The notes: a model not told the origin generated them from the letters alone. Shown: positions 1 to 7,340, counted from the first letter of the stretch. The stretch is 9,800 nucleotides of DNA from Candidatus Izemoplasmatales bacterium (GCA_028699855.1 JAQVTV010000026.1:1-9800), one strand, 5' to 3'. Made by a program: numbers and translations.

Positions 1-2
1 AA

Positions 3-1295
3 GAAGTCATCGGACCGGCTATCGAATTGGCTCGCTATGGCTTTGAGATTCCTTACACATTGGCCGACAACATTCAATCGAATTTCACGAAATTGATGCG
101 ATCACGCACGGAGGCTTTGAAGATTTATAGTTCCGATGGATTCAGCGCTATCTCAGAAGGTGAAACGCTGATCAATACGGATTTGGCCAACGTGTTGGAT
201 TTGATCGTGACGAACGGCAGAGAAGGTTTCTATACCGGAGACTTGGCGTTGGCGATTGTATCTGCAGTGCAAAATGCAGGCGGAATCGTGACGATGGCCG
301 ATATGCAAAGAGCAATCGGATTAACTGAAAAAATGGACCCAGTTTCCGGCACATACAAAGACTATGAAATCTTTTCGATGATGCCTCCAGGCTCGGGAAT
401 CAGTATTGTTGAATATTTCAATTTGCTCGAACAATATAATGCACTCCACGGAGATATCACGCAGTTGGAACATAATTCAGCCGAATATATTCACGCAATC
501 GCATCGATGCAACAATTGATGTATGGCGATAGAAGAAAATATACCGGCGACCCCGCTTTCGTGGATGTTCCACTATGGGGCATGATCAGTAAAGACTATG
601 CTGCAACGAGAATCGTACACTATGATCCATTAGTAGGTAAAACCTTTACGGGCGCAGCCGAATATGGTGATCCATGGCCATTCGATATCGCACCGGCATC
701 CGGCGAGTCCTATATCTTTTCTGAAGGATCTGAAAGTGGAAGCACAACGCATTTCACGATTATGGATAGTGAAGGCAATATTGTTTCAGCAACTCATACC
801 ATCAATTATTTCTTCGGAAACGGCATTATCCCTCCGGGAACCGGAATTCATTTGAACAATATTCTCAGTCCATTCTCGACGACGTTGAACAGCCCTGCAT
901 GTATCGCCCCCTATAAACAACCTCTGAGCAGCATGGCTCCGACCATTGTTTTGAAGAACGGTGAACCCTTCATGTCGATTGGTTCTCCGGGAAGTTTGCG
1001 GATTCCTGCAGCGATTGTTCAGACGATGATCAACGTGATGGATTTCGGAATGGATATTCAAACGGCGATTGAAAAACCGCGCGTCTACCATTATGCTGCG
1101 ACGAACATGGAAATCGAAGGCGCGATTGGCACGGCGGTGATCAATGCTCTTCGTAATTTGGGCTACAATCCTCAAACTTATTATGGGACGAACCTCTACT
1201 TTGGCGGCGTCCACGCTATCGTTCTTGATCCCGACACCGGCATTATGCACGGTGGCGCAGATCGCAGACGCGATGGCAAAGCACTCGGATATTAA
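3..1295 (+). CDS. Gamma-glutamyltransferase family Ntn-hydrolase (5'-truncated by window edge)
   Basis: The frame is open from base 3, so the TTG at 27 is not the real start; the N-terminal roughly 100-150 residues lie upstream. The 430 visible residues contain the end of the large subunit and a complete small subunit. The autoprocessing and nucleophile Thr is the first Thr of STTHF (fragment residue 248, codon at 744), giving a small subunit of 183 residues, close to the family norm. Other family landmarks are the Asn of HTIN (268), PLSSM (307-311), GSPGS (327-331) and the C-terminal GGADRRRDG...GY. Family members cleave gamma-glutamyl bonds outside the cytoplasm, for example of glutathione. 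Compared with E. coli GGT as I remember it, the Asp433 position is Pro (residue 290) and the second oxyanion-hole Gly is Ser (331), so substrate choice may differ. No signal peptide can be checked. The next gene starts 26 bases downstream. The family call is secure; the substrate is unknown. Confidence 0.93.
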   Translation, partial: EVIGPAIELARYGFEIPYTLADNIQSNFTKLMRSRTEALKIYSSDGFSAISEGETLINTDLANVLDLIVTNGREGFYTGDLALAIVSAVQNAGGIVTMADMQRAIGLTEKMDPVSGTYKDYEIFSMMPPGSGISIVEYFNLLEQYNALHGDITQLEHNSAEYIHAIASMQQLMYGDRRKYTGDPAFVDVPLWGMISKDYAATRIVHYDPLVGKTFTGAAEYGDPWPFDIAPASGESYIFSEGSESGSTTHFTIMDSEGNIVSATHTINYFFGNGIIPPGTGIHLNNILSPFSTTLNSPACIAPYKQPLSSMAPTIVLKNGEPFMSIGSPGSLRIPAAIVQTMINVMDFGMDIQTAIEKPRVYHYAATNMEIEGAIGTAVINALRNLGYNPQTYYGTNLYFGGVHAIVLDPDTGIMHGGADRRRDGKALGY

Positions 1296-1310
1296 AAAAC
1301 ATTGATTATA

Positions 1311-1315
1311 GGAGA
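1311..1315 (+). promoter_or_regulatory. Ribosome binding site of the DUF6305-like lipoprotein gene
   Basis: GGAGA lies six bases before the ATG at 1322. It fixes that start, which also places a Lys-Arg n-region directly before the hydrophobic signal segment. Confidence 0.8.
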
Positions 1316-1321
1316 ATTATT

Positions 1322-2143
1322 ATGAAAAGAGTACTGATGTTCTTACTCGTCCTTGCCGGAGTCTTTGGCTTCGTGGCATGCGACAACCAAACAACCCAGG
1401 CACCGACTACTATTGCCCCGACAACTCAAGCACCGACTACTTTGGCACCGACCTCTGTCGCGCCGACCACTTTGGCACCGACCACGATTCAACCGACTCA
1501 TACCGGACCGACGACGATCGCGCCCGTCACCGACGCACCTACGACATTAGCGCCCACGACGGTTCCCGCCACCGTAGCACCGACTACAGCGGCACCGACG
1601 ACTGCATCGTCAACCCCGTTGCCTGCAGAATACAGTAACATGATAGAAGGTCGTAAAGTGTATTTGACAACAATCGGACAAACAGCTGATATCGACACAG
1701 TCTTTAACATCATGTTGAATATTTACGGATATGACCAAGATGCGTTGGAAGCTGTTGTAACCAGAAACAATATGTTGACCGCGGCGTCCGTGGAAGCGGG
1801 ATCGTTGGTCATCATCGTTCCTGGAGCGAGTTCCAAGGGAATGGGCGCAGCCGGAACCAACCAAACGATTGAGCTACAAAGAGCGAGTGCATTCAGTTCA
1901 CGCGCCGCAGCCGGCGAGATCGACATTGTCGTTGTCCATACGGGCGGCAGTGTTAGAAGAGGCGTCGAATCGGATCCGCTGATCACCGCTTCATCGACAC
2001 AAGCAGAATTTCTCCTTGTTGTTGAGAGTGCGAATTTCGATGGATTCTTTGATGATATCCATACGACGTATGATGTCGCTGTCTACTTATACAGCATCAC
2101 CGCACATCTATTACCGCCATTCAGACAGATGTTTGACAAGTAG
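1322..2143 (+). CDS. Surface lipoprotein with Thr/Pro stalk and DUF6305-like domain
   Basis: 273 residues. A lipoprotein signal peptide (KR n-region, hydrophobic residues 4-19, lipobox FVAC with Cys20) predicts membrane anchoring outside the cell. Residues 24-100 form a low-complexity stalk of repeated APTTx units. The globular part, about 108-273, begins VYLTTIGQTADID and carries GASSKGMGAAG (168-178), HTGGSVRRG (206-214) and DGFFDD (240-245). From memory this order matches the DUF6305 family, a domain of unknown function, usually about 160 residues; I could not search it. The glycine-rich loop followed by strands (IDIVVVH, FLLVVE) suggests an alpha/beta Rossmann-like fold, which is inference. 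It sits between a GGT-family enzyme and an AstE-like hydrolase, 26 and 9 bases away, so it is probably co-transcribed and may assist or bind the same substrates. No catalytic residues can be assigned. Confidence 0.85.
   Translation: MKRVLMFLLVLAGVFGFVACDNQTTQAPTTIAPTTQAPTTLAPTSVAPTTLAPTTIQPTHTGPTTIAPVTDAPTTLAPTTVPATVAPTTAAPTTASSTPLPAEYSNMIEGRKVYLTTIGQTADIDTVFNIMLNIYGYDQDALEAVVTRNNMLTAASVEAGSLVIIVPGASSKGMGAAGTNQTIELQRASAFSSRAAAGEIDIVVVHTGGSVRRGVESDPLITASSTQAEFLLVVESANFDGFFDDIHTTYDVAVYLYSITAHLLPPFRQMFDK
1391..1621 (+). repeat. Thr/Pro-rich stalk-coding repeat (lipoprotein 1)
   Basis: Degenerate tandem units of about 15 bases encode APTTx-type pentapeptides over residues 24-100, e.g. APTTLAPTS and APTTIAPVT. 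Codons vary among copies (ACT, ACC, ACG, ACA; CCG, CCC), so the peptide repeat is better conserved than the DNA repeat. It likely forms an extended spacer between lipid anchor and domain and could be O-glycosylated; that role is inferred. Confidence 0.9.
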
Positions 2144-2152
2144 GTCCTCGCA

Positions 2153-3151
2153 TTGAAACGCTTGGTCATCGGAGCGCTGCTCATACTCTCATTCATGGTT
2201 ATAGTGGGATGTCAGAATACAACCACAAGCACACCCAATCAAACGACAACCCTTCTGACGACACTTGCGCCAATAACAACTGATGTATCAACTACAGCCG
2301 ATCCGACGACTATCACGCCAACGACTGTGGTTCCCACAACGTTGATTCCATCCACAATGACTTCGACCACTCTATTGCCAACGACAATGGCCCCGACCAC
2401 TTTATTGCCAACGACACTTCCTACGACATCTCCGACGACGACCGCTTTGGTCGTCACGGAGAGTGTCGAGACGTATTTGGCAGGGACATTGGACGAATTT
2501 TCAATCTATAAGTACGAAACCAATGTGCCTGGACCGACATTTTTCATTATCGGTGGCATCCACGGCAATGAACGCGCCGGATGGATGGCAGGGCTACAAA
2601 TGCGCCAATACCCTTTTGAGAGAGGTGTGGTGTATGTATTGCCGGTCGCTAATAAACGTGCGGCCACCGCTGAGCCACCGGTACGCTATGTCTCTGGCTT
2701 GAGTGATTTGAATCGGGCGTTCCCGGGGAATGCAAGTGGTACAACGACGCAGAAACTGGCACATGTGATTTTTCAAGCAATCGCCAGTTGTGAACCGGAT
2801 ATCGTCCTCGATCTGCACGAATCACGTTTTAGTTATGATAGCGGCGGACTGGGAGATTCTATCATTCTTCACCTTCCCAGGTACAGTTTGTATCTCGATT
2901 CGCTGTTATATGAGTTCAATCATATGGCTTTCATGGCGGATAAACAGCCGTTCACGAATTTGAATGCTCCGCCAACAGGCTCGATTAACAAGGAATTCAG
3001 CGATCGATACAATATCCCGGTTTTTACAATCGAAACGAACCGGAACACGCCAAATAACACCATTGAATCAGAGATCAACCCTTTAGAGGATCGCATCGAG
3101 CAACAACTTGCTTTTATCAAACTGTTTTTGGATACGTTTGAGTTATCTTAA
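2153..3151 (+). CDS. Lipoprotein with AstE/aspartoacylase (M14-like) zinc hydrolase domain
   Basis: 332 residues from a TTG start. This start gives MKR followed by a hydrophobic segment and lipobox VIVGC (Cys20); no other nearby start would keep the signal peptide. Only a weak SD-like AGGT (2142-2145) precedes it, overlapping the end of the previous gene, so translational coupling is likely. Residues 23-97 are a Thr/Pro stalk. The catalytic domain, about 105-332, shows the zinc motif GGIHGNE (His137, Glu140), DLNRAF (Asp185, Arg188), the third zinc ligand in DLHE (His222) and a likely general-base Glu in FTIETN (Glu294). These define the succinylglutamate desuccinylase/aspartoacylase branch of M14-type zinc hydrolases, which release an amino acid from an N-acyl or peptide bond. 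All key residues appear intact, so the protein is probably active on the outer face of the membrane. Its exact substrate cannot be read. At about 230 residues the domain is on the short side for AstE. Confidence 0.9.
   Translation: MKRLVIGALLILSFMVIVGCQNTTTSTPNQTTTLLTTLAPITTDVSTTADPTTITPTTVVPTTLIPSTMTSTTLLPTTMAPTTLLPTTLPTTSPTTTALVVTESVETYLAGTLDEFSIYKYETNVPGPTFFIIGGIHGNERAGWMAGLQMRQYPFERGVVYVLPVANKRAATAEPPVRYVSGLSDLNRAFPGNASGTTTQKLAHVIFQAIASCEPDIVLDLHESRFSYDSGGLGDSIILHLPRYSLYLDSLLYEFNHMAFMADKQPFTNLNAPPTGSINKEFSDRYNIPVFTIETNRNTPNNTIESEINPLEDRIEQQLAFIKLFLDTFELS
2219..2443 (+). repeat. Thr/Pro-rich stalk-coding repeat (lipoprotein 2)
   Basis: Residues 23-97 are a TTxxPTT stalk related to that of the previous gene but with more Leu, Met and Ile at the variable position, e.g. 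TTLLPTTMAPTTLLPTTLP. The unit is again about 15 bases with mixed codons. Two near-identical units encoding TTLLPTTMAP/TTLLPTTLP (about 2366-2432) suggest a fairly recent local duplication. Confidence 0.88.
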
Positions 3152-3178
3152 AAAGAAGCATGGGTAAAAAAATATAAA

Positions 3179-3183
3179 GGAGG
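3179..3183 (+). promoter_or_regulatory. Strong ribosome binding site with long spacing for the giant lipoprotein
   Basis: GGAGG within AAAGGAGGAATC is close to the ideal SD, but 13 bases separate it from the ATG at 3197, longer than usual. No ATG, GTG or TTG lies closer in frame, and the lipoprotein signal peptide begins right after this ATG, so the start is retained. Confidence 0.7.
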
Positions 3184-3196
3184 AATCAAAATTATC

Positions 3197-6100
3197 ATGA
3201 AGCATTGGCTTAAACGCTTTATAGTCGCAAGCTGTTTTGCGGTCATGGTCATTGCGTTAGCCGGTTGCGAAGGTTTGACAACCGCAGCCCCGACTACCGC
3301 AGCCCCTACGACTGTGGCCCCGACAACGGTTGCGCCGACAACGGCTGTGCCGACCACATTGGCACCAAGCACGGCGGCACCGACGACTGTTCAACCGACA
3401 ACGGCAGCTCCGACTACGCTTCAGCCAACTACGCTACCGCCCACAACGGTGGCACCGACGACGGTTCAACCGACGACCGAGCCCGGTCCTCAACTAGAGC
3501 CGATTGCGGAGGTTTTAGAAAGTAAAGCACCGGACAGCACCGTATGGGTGCAAGGAACGATTTACTACGTTCAGTCCAATGGCTTTTACTTGTCAGATTC
3601 CGCATTGGGAAAAATCTTTGTCAACGTACCCACGTCCTTTACAGACACAGTGGGAATCAGTGTCGGCAAAGAAGTAGAAGTGCAAGGAACCTACCGAATC
3701 ACATCGAACAAGCCTTACATTTCGATCACTTCCTTGGAATTGGTTTCAGAGACGGGTCCCGAGGTCGTAGCTGTTCCCAAAGTTGTCGCTCAATTGACAG
3801 GGAAAAATCCGGCTTCCAAAACGGGCAGCTGGTACCAATTCGTCCAATTGACCGGAAAACTTGAACTTGATACAGCGACGGACATGGTCAAAATCATCGA
3901 CGATGAGGGAAATGAAATTTCATTTATTCCCGCTTACTCCAACGATGACGCACTGAAAGCCAAATTAGGCGTCAGAATCAGTGTGAACGCAGTTGTGTCC
4001 GAGTACTCGACCTTTGGTCAAGTATGGCGTCTGGTCTTTACGGGCGCGGAAGAAGACATTGTTTTGACACCATTCACGATCGTGGATGTTCAAGACATGA
4101 TCAACACATGGTTACCCGGACAAGTGCCGAGTGACATCAAAGGTTCATTGACATTGCCCGCATATTACGACAAAATCGATGATCTCTTGATCACATGGTC
4201 CACGACGATTCCGACTGATATCGAAATTCTTGGTTTAGAACCTGATGCGACATTCTACAAAACGAATATCTCGCTACCAGATCAAGATGTTCCGGGGATC
4301 TTGACGGCAACCATCCATTACATGGAAGAAACGCCTTTCGATGTGGAATTCAATGTCACCGTCAAGCATTTGACACCTACGTCATTGGAAGCCGCACTTG
4401 ATAGCGGCGATTACATTGTCATGTTTGAAGCGGTGGTCATCGGTTTCGCAGAAACTCAGACCAGCACGCAAAATTCGATCATCGTTCAAGATTTGACAAA
4501 TCCTAATGTGACGATCACGGTTGATTATGACCGCATCAGTTTGGGAGATTATGGTCTGCTTACGGTGGCTAATCCCACTTATGGCGATGTGATTATTGTA
4601 GCCGGCGGTTATCGCACGACCGGAAGACCCAGCATAATCAATCCGATTGTGACGACGAAAACGGGCGCCACACAAGATCCGGTCTATGATTTTGAAAACG
4701 CCTATGCAATGACAAATCAAGCTTCATGGCAGAGTTTCCCGGGATTCAACACCCTCGTGAAAATCGTCAATCCTTACATGCGTTATTCGACATCCAGCAT
4801 GCCTGGAGATACCAACTGGATTCGCTTGGGATATAGCGATACAGCAGTAGGGACAAGCTATGGTCCGTCGAACAACAAATCCCTCGCCTTCTTGATTCGC
4901 CCGATTGATGCTTTGATGGGCGCTGAATGGCGATTGGATCTTGGAGTGCCCACAACGGGCGGCGAACCTATCATGTATGATGGAGCGATTTATGGTTTCT
5001 TCATCTATGAGAGCGACACCTACATCCAATTTGTCGCCGTGAAACAAGAGCATATCGTCCCAAGCGATCGCTTGAAGGCGATTCAGGATATCCGTTCTGC
5101 CGTTCCTTCGCGTCATGAAGAAGGCGACATCGCTTTGCCGCTGACGCATGACAATGTGACCGGCGATATCGTATGGTCTTCGACCAATCCATCAGTGATT
5201 GCCATCAACGGCGATGTGACATTCCCAGAAACCGACACGGTCGTCACACTATCTGCGACATTCTTTGTCGGCGCAGAGGAAATCACCGTCACGCGTGATG
5301 TGCTCGTGATCGGACAGATCAAGATCGTCCTGCAAGTGGATGATGTATTGAATGATGGCATCCATGGCGATATCTTCAATGTCGAAGGCGTCGTCCTGAG
5401 CGGTGGGTACAATACCGTCGGCGGGTTGTCGGATATCTTCTTGCAAGACAAAACGACCGGTAGCATCATCATCGTGCAAAACTTGATGGGGCTTGGAGTA
5501 GACTTCAACATCGGTGATTTGATTGAACTCAGCGGATCGCTCGTCATCGACAGCAATATCGATGGCAACGAATACGGCAAGAAATTTATCCAATACGATA
5601 CGAATCTCGTTGTGGAAGAAGTGAATTTCGGCATCTTGGATTACAAGACCAACGCGATTGTCGTTGACACTCATGAAAATGCCGTATTGCTATTTGATAA
5701 AACAGCATTGGTATTTGGTGCGGTATATTACATCGGTGGCGACACATTCTATTTCAACTGCACATCGAGCACTTATAGCGCAACAGGTAGCCTTAACGCG
5801 CGTTTCCACTTGAACCCTGCAGCAGCGGGTATTAGTGATATTCGTTATGGTACAAAGACGATGGTCATCAATGATTCCGGAAGCCGTGCAAACGTCGGCG
5901 AGAACTGGGTTGAAGATATTCTCGGAATCAATGCATCGAATTATCCGGGAATTGGTTATCCAGGGAATGAATATCACGGTGGTTTCTATGCGGTTTTGAA
6001 AAATGGTTCTGCCTCTTACTATTATTGGACGCTTCTCTCTGTAGATGATTTTGACTGGGAGACCGACGAAGAAAAAGTCGCACGCGAACTGGACGAACTG

Positions 6101-7156
6101 ATTCCTGCGAATATCACAGGTGGCGATCTTGATTTGCCGACCACCCATGACCTCGTGACAGGAATCGTGACTTGGAGCAGCGACAAACCCGACGTGATTT
6201 CGAACACCGGCGATGTGACCTACGGCAGCGAAGATGTTGTGGTCACCCTGACTGCGACATACGTGGTTGATGGACTCGAATATACAACCGACATTGTCAT
6301 CAACGTCTTAGCGCTTCCCGTGATGAGTGTTACGCAAGTGCTGGCTTCAGCTACTGACGGCGAAGTTGTGAAAGTCAAAGGTATTGTGGTTGGGTTCCAC
6401 TGGAATGGCTCTAGCACAGTCACCGCAGCCACGAACGGAATCATTTTGAAAGATGCGACCGGCAATGATGTGTTATACGTTGTGGGTTTATACGGAGAAT
6501 ACGGCTCTACGCGAGCAGTATATGTGGTAGGTGAAGGTGAAGAGGCTCACACGCTTGCGCTTGGCGATGAAATTGAGTTCAGCGCCACATACGGTATTGC
6601 CACTACCACAGGACATGCGGGAAGAAAGACATTGACCATCGCCTCGGCGGCAGCTGCGAATATGCAGATCAAAAACACCGAAGTGGCGTATACATTTGAT
6701 ACGGCTTCCGCAGTAGTCGTTGACAGTGACGAAGATCTGTTGGCGGTAGCTGAAGGGCTTGAGTATGGAAAATTGTATAAACTTGAAGGCGCATTTTGCT
6801 TCCGCTCTTCCGCGAGTTCCTATGGAACCGCAATCAACATGGTTCCGTCATTCGCCCACGCGGAAATTGCTGATTTCAATGAAATCGTGACATGGGAAAC
6901 ATCTCGTCCGCAGCGCTTCAGTTTCAAGTTTGATGGTAATGTTCCCAACTTGGGCGATGCTTGGTGGGAAACCATGCTAAACGTCACGAGCGCGAACTTT
7001 GGCGGCACGGCATTGGATGGACATATGTATGAAGCAGGCAGTTATATTTACTTCTACATTGGAAATGCGCTTCCGACCGCAGTTACTGCAAACGGTTATA
7101 TCCAATTGGTCATCCTCGATCCGTCTCATATCAACGTGACGAGAATTCTCCCTTAG
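3197..7156 (+). CDS. Giant multidomain surface lipoprotein with OB-fold-like and Ig-like repeats
   Basis: 1319 residues. The signal peptide ends in lipobox LAGC (Cys24). Residues 28-97 are a Thr/Pro stalk. Residues 102-185 look like an OB-fold-type domain (VWVQGTIYYV...GFYLSD...VEVQGTY), and 190-290 like a second, more divergent one. Three units of about 325-365 residues follow: an Ig-like domain (about 295-390, 618-705, 956-1040), an OB-like domain (about 395-485, 706-800, 1042-1155), then a beta-rich module (about 490-617, 805-955, 1158-1319). The Ig-like domains have the VTWSSDKPDVI / VWSSTNPSVI signature and resemble atrophied bacterial Ig domains; the OB-like parts resemble those of Bacillus YhcR-type exported proteins. 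Both assignments are from memory. I recognise no nuclease, protease or glycosidase motif. Adhesion or capture of nucleic acid or glycan is possible, but function is unknown. It lies 45 bases after the AstE-like gene, without an evident terminator between them. Confidence 0.9.
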   Translation: MKHWLKRFIVASCFAVMVIALAGCEGLTTAAPTTAAPTTVAPTTVAPTTAVPTTLAPSTAAPTTVQPTTAAPTTLQPTTLPPTTVAPTTVQPTTEPGPQLEPIAEVLESKAPDSTVWVQGTIYYVQSNGFYLSDSALGKIFVNVPTSFTDTVGISVGKEVEVQGTYRITSNKPYISITSLELVSETGPEVVAVPKVVAQLTGKNPASKTGSWYQFVQLTGKLELDTATDMVKIIDDEGNEISFIPAYSNDDALKAKLGVRISVNAVVSEYSTFGQVWRLVFTGAEEDIVLTPFTIVDVQDMINTWLPGQVPSDIKGSLTLPAYYDKIDDLLITWSTTIPTDIEILGLEPDATFYKTNISLPDQDVPGILTATIHYMEETPFDVEFNVTVKHLTPTSLEAALDSGDYIVMFEAVVIGFAETQTSTQNSIIVQDLTNPNVTITVDYDRISLGDYGLLTVANPTYGDVIIVAGGYRTTGRPSIINPIVTTKTGATQDPVYDFENAYAMTNQASWQSFPGFNTLVKIVNPYMRYSTSSMPGDTNWIRLGYSDTAVGTSYGPSNNKSLAFLIRPIDALMGAEWRLDLGVPTTGGEPIMYDGAIYGFFIYESDTYIQFVAVKQEHIVPSDRLKAIQDIRSAVPSRHEEGDIALPLTHDNVTGDIVWSSTNPSVIAINGDVTFPETDTVVTLSATFFVGAEEITVTRDVLVIGQIKIVLQVDDVLNDGIHGDIFNVEGVVLSGGYNTVGGLSDIFLQDKTTGSIIIVQNLMGLGVDFNIGDLIELSGSLVIDSNIDGNEYGKKFIQYDTNLVVEEVNFGILDYKTNAIVVDTHENAVLLFDKTALVFGAVYYIGGDTFYFNCTSSTYSATGSLNARFHLNPAAAGISDIRYGTKTMVINDSGSRANVGENWVEDILGINASNYPGIGYPGNEYHGGFYAVLKNGSASYYYWTLLSVDDFDWETDEEKVARELDELIPANITGGDLDLPTTHDLVTGIVTWSSDKPDVISNTGDVTYGSEDVVVTLTATYVVDGLEYTTDIVINVLALPVMSVTQVLASATDGEVVKVKGIVVGFHWNGSSTVTAATNGIILKDATGNDVLYVVGLYGEYGSTRAVYVVGEGEEAHTLALGDEIEFSATYGIATTTGHAGRKTLTIASAAAANMQIKNTEVAYTFDTASAVVVDSDEDLLAVAEGLEYGKLYKLEGAFCFRSSASSYGTAINMVPSFAHAEIADFNEIVTWETSRPQRFSFKFDGNVPNLGDAWWETMLNVTSANFGGTALDGHMYEAGSYIYFYIGNALPTAVTANGYIQLVILDPSHINVTRILP
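3278..3487 (+). repeat. Thr/Pro-rich stalk-coding repeat (lipoprotein 3)
   Basis: Residues 28-97 are the most regular of the three stalks: APTTA/APTTV/APTTL/QPTT pentapeptide units in register, a 15-base period, then TEPGPQLEP before the first domain. Short DNA stretches such as 'gccccgac' and 'accgacgacggttcaaccgac' variants recur, so slipped-strand length change is plausible. Confidence 0.92.
4079..7153 (+). repeat. Three tandem Ig-OB-beta units inside the giant lipoprotein gene
   Basis: Unit boundaries fall near 4079-5047, 5048-6060 and 6061-7153. Units 2 and 3 are the closest pair: both start with a short helical, charged segment (LKAIQDI / VARELDELI), then LP-THD-VTG, WSS, NGDVT/TGDVT and VTLSAT/VTLTAT. 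Both also carry VVVD followed by an acidic stretch, and later G-x-x-W-x-E and Y-x-G motifs in the beta module. Unit 1 is more diverged. The repeat is visible at the protein level; the DNA has drifted. Confidence 0.75.
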
Positions 7157-7212
7157 GATCAATCGGAATCATTTAGTTTCTTAGTCATTTAAGTATCGTT
7201 TCCATCGTGGTT

Positions 7213-7239
7213 GGGCAGGGTTGATGAATGACCCTGCCC
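7213..7239 (+). terminator. Perfect 9-bp GC-rich hairpin, possible terminator after the lipoprotein gene
   Basis: GGGCAGGGT (7213-7221) pairs perfectly with ACCCTGCCC (7231-7239) around a 9-base loop. It lies 56 bases after the giant lipoprotein stop and about 100 bases before glmS. No U-run follows directly; weaker hairpins come next (TTTCG/CGAAA at 7253-7265, TTTTTG/CAAAAA at 7272-7288). It may be a non-canonical terminator, an mRNA 3'-end stabiliser, or a leader structure for glmS. Confidence 0.45.
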
Positions 7240-7330
7240 TCCCCGATGAGGTTTTCGACCCGAAACAGAAATTTTTGTGTGTCAAAAAACTCAAATAGTC
7301 ATCTGTTGTCAGCACATTCTAGGGTTAAAA

Positions 7331-7334
7331 GGAG
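7331..7334 (+). promoter_or_regulatory. Ribosome binding site deciding the TTG start of glmS
   Basis: GGAG in AAAAGGAGATTGCT lies six bases before the TTG at 7341. The family N-terminus ([12 protein letters not shown]) begins exactly there, so the TTG start is well supported. I see no convincing -35/-10 pair or cobalamin-riboswitch B12 box in 7157-7330. Confidence 0.75.
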
Positions 7335-7340
7335 ATTGCT

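Noticed and set aside
27..29. TTG at 27 as the start of the GGT gene
   Set aside because: The frame is open to the window edge and the preceding codons read EVIGPAIELARYGF, typical internal GGT sequence.
786..1250. 154-codon open frame on the - strand
   Set aside because: Antisense to strongly conserved GGT small-subunit sequence and without any recognisable feature.
2239..2457. Val/Gly-rich (VVGxxVVG) open frames on the - strand opposite the stalks
   Set aside because: They are the reverse-strand reading of Thr/Pro repeat DNA, seen at all three stalks, so an artefact of the repeat composition.
3278..3487. Periodic 15-base repeats considered as a CRISPR or other non-coding array
   Set aside because: The period is in frame, encodes APTTx pentapeptides, has no unique spacers and continues a lipoprotein reading frame.
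5113..5674. Open frames of 173 and 141 codons on the - strand
   Set aside because: Antisense to the giant lipoprotein gene, overlapping each other in different frames, with no motifs; shadows of the coding strand.
7157..7340. Cobalamin riboswitch ahead of the B12-dependent glutamate mutase genes
   Set aside because: The spacer is short and has no B12-box-like sequence; only simple hairpins are seen.
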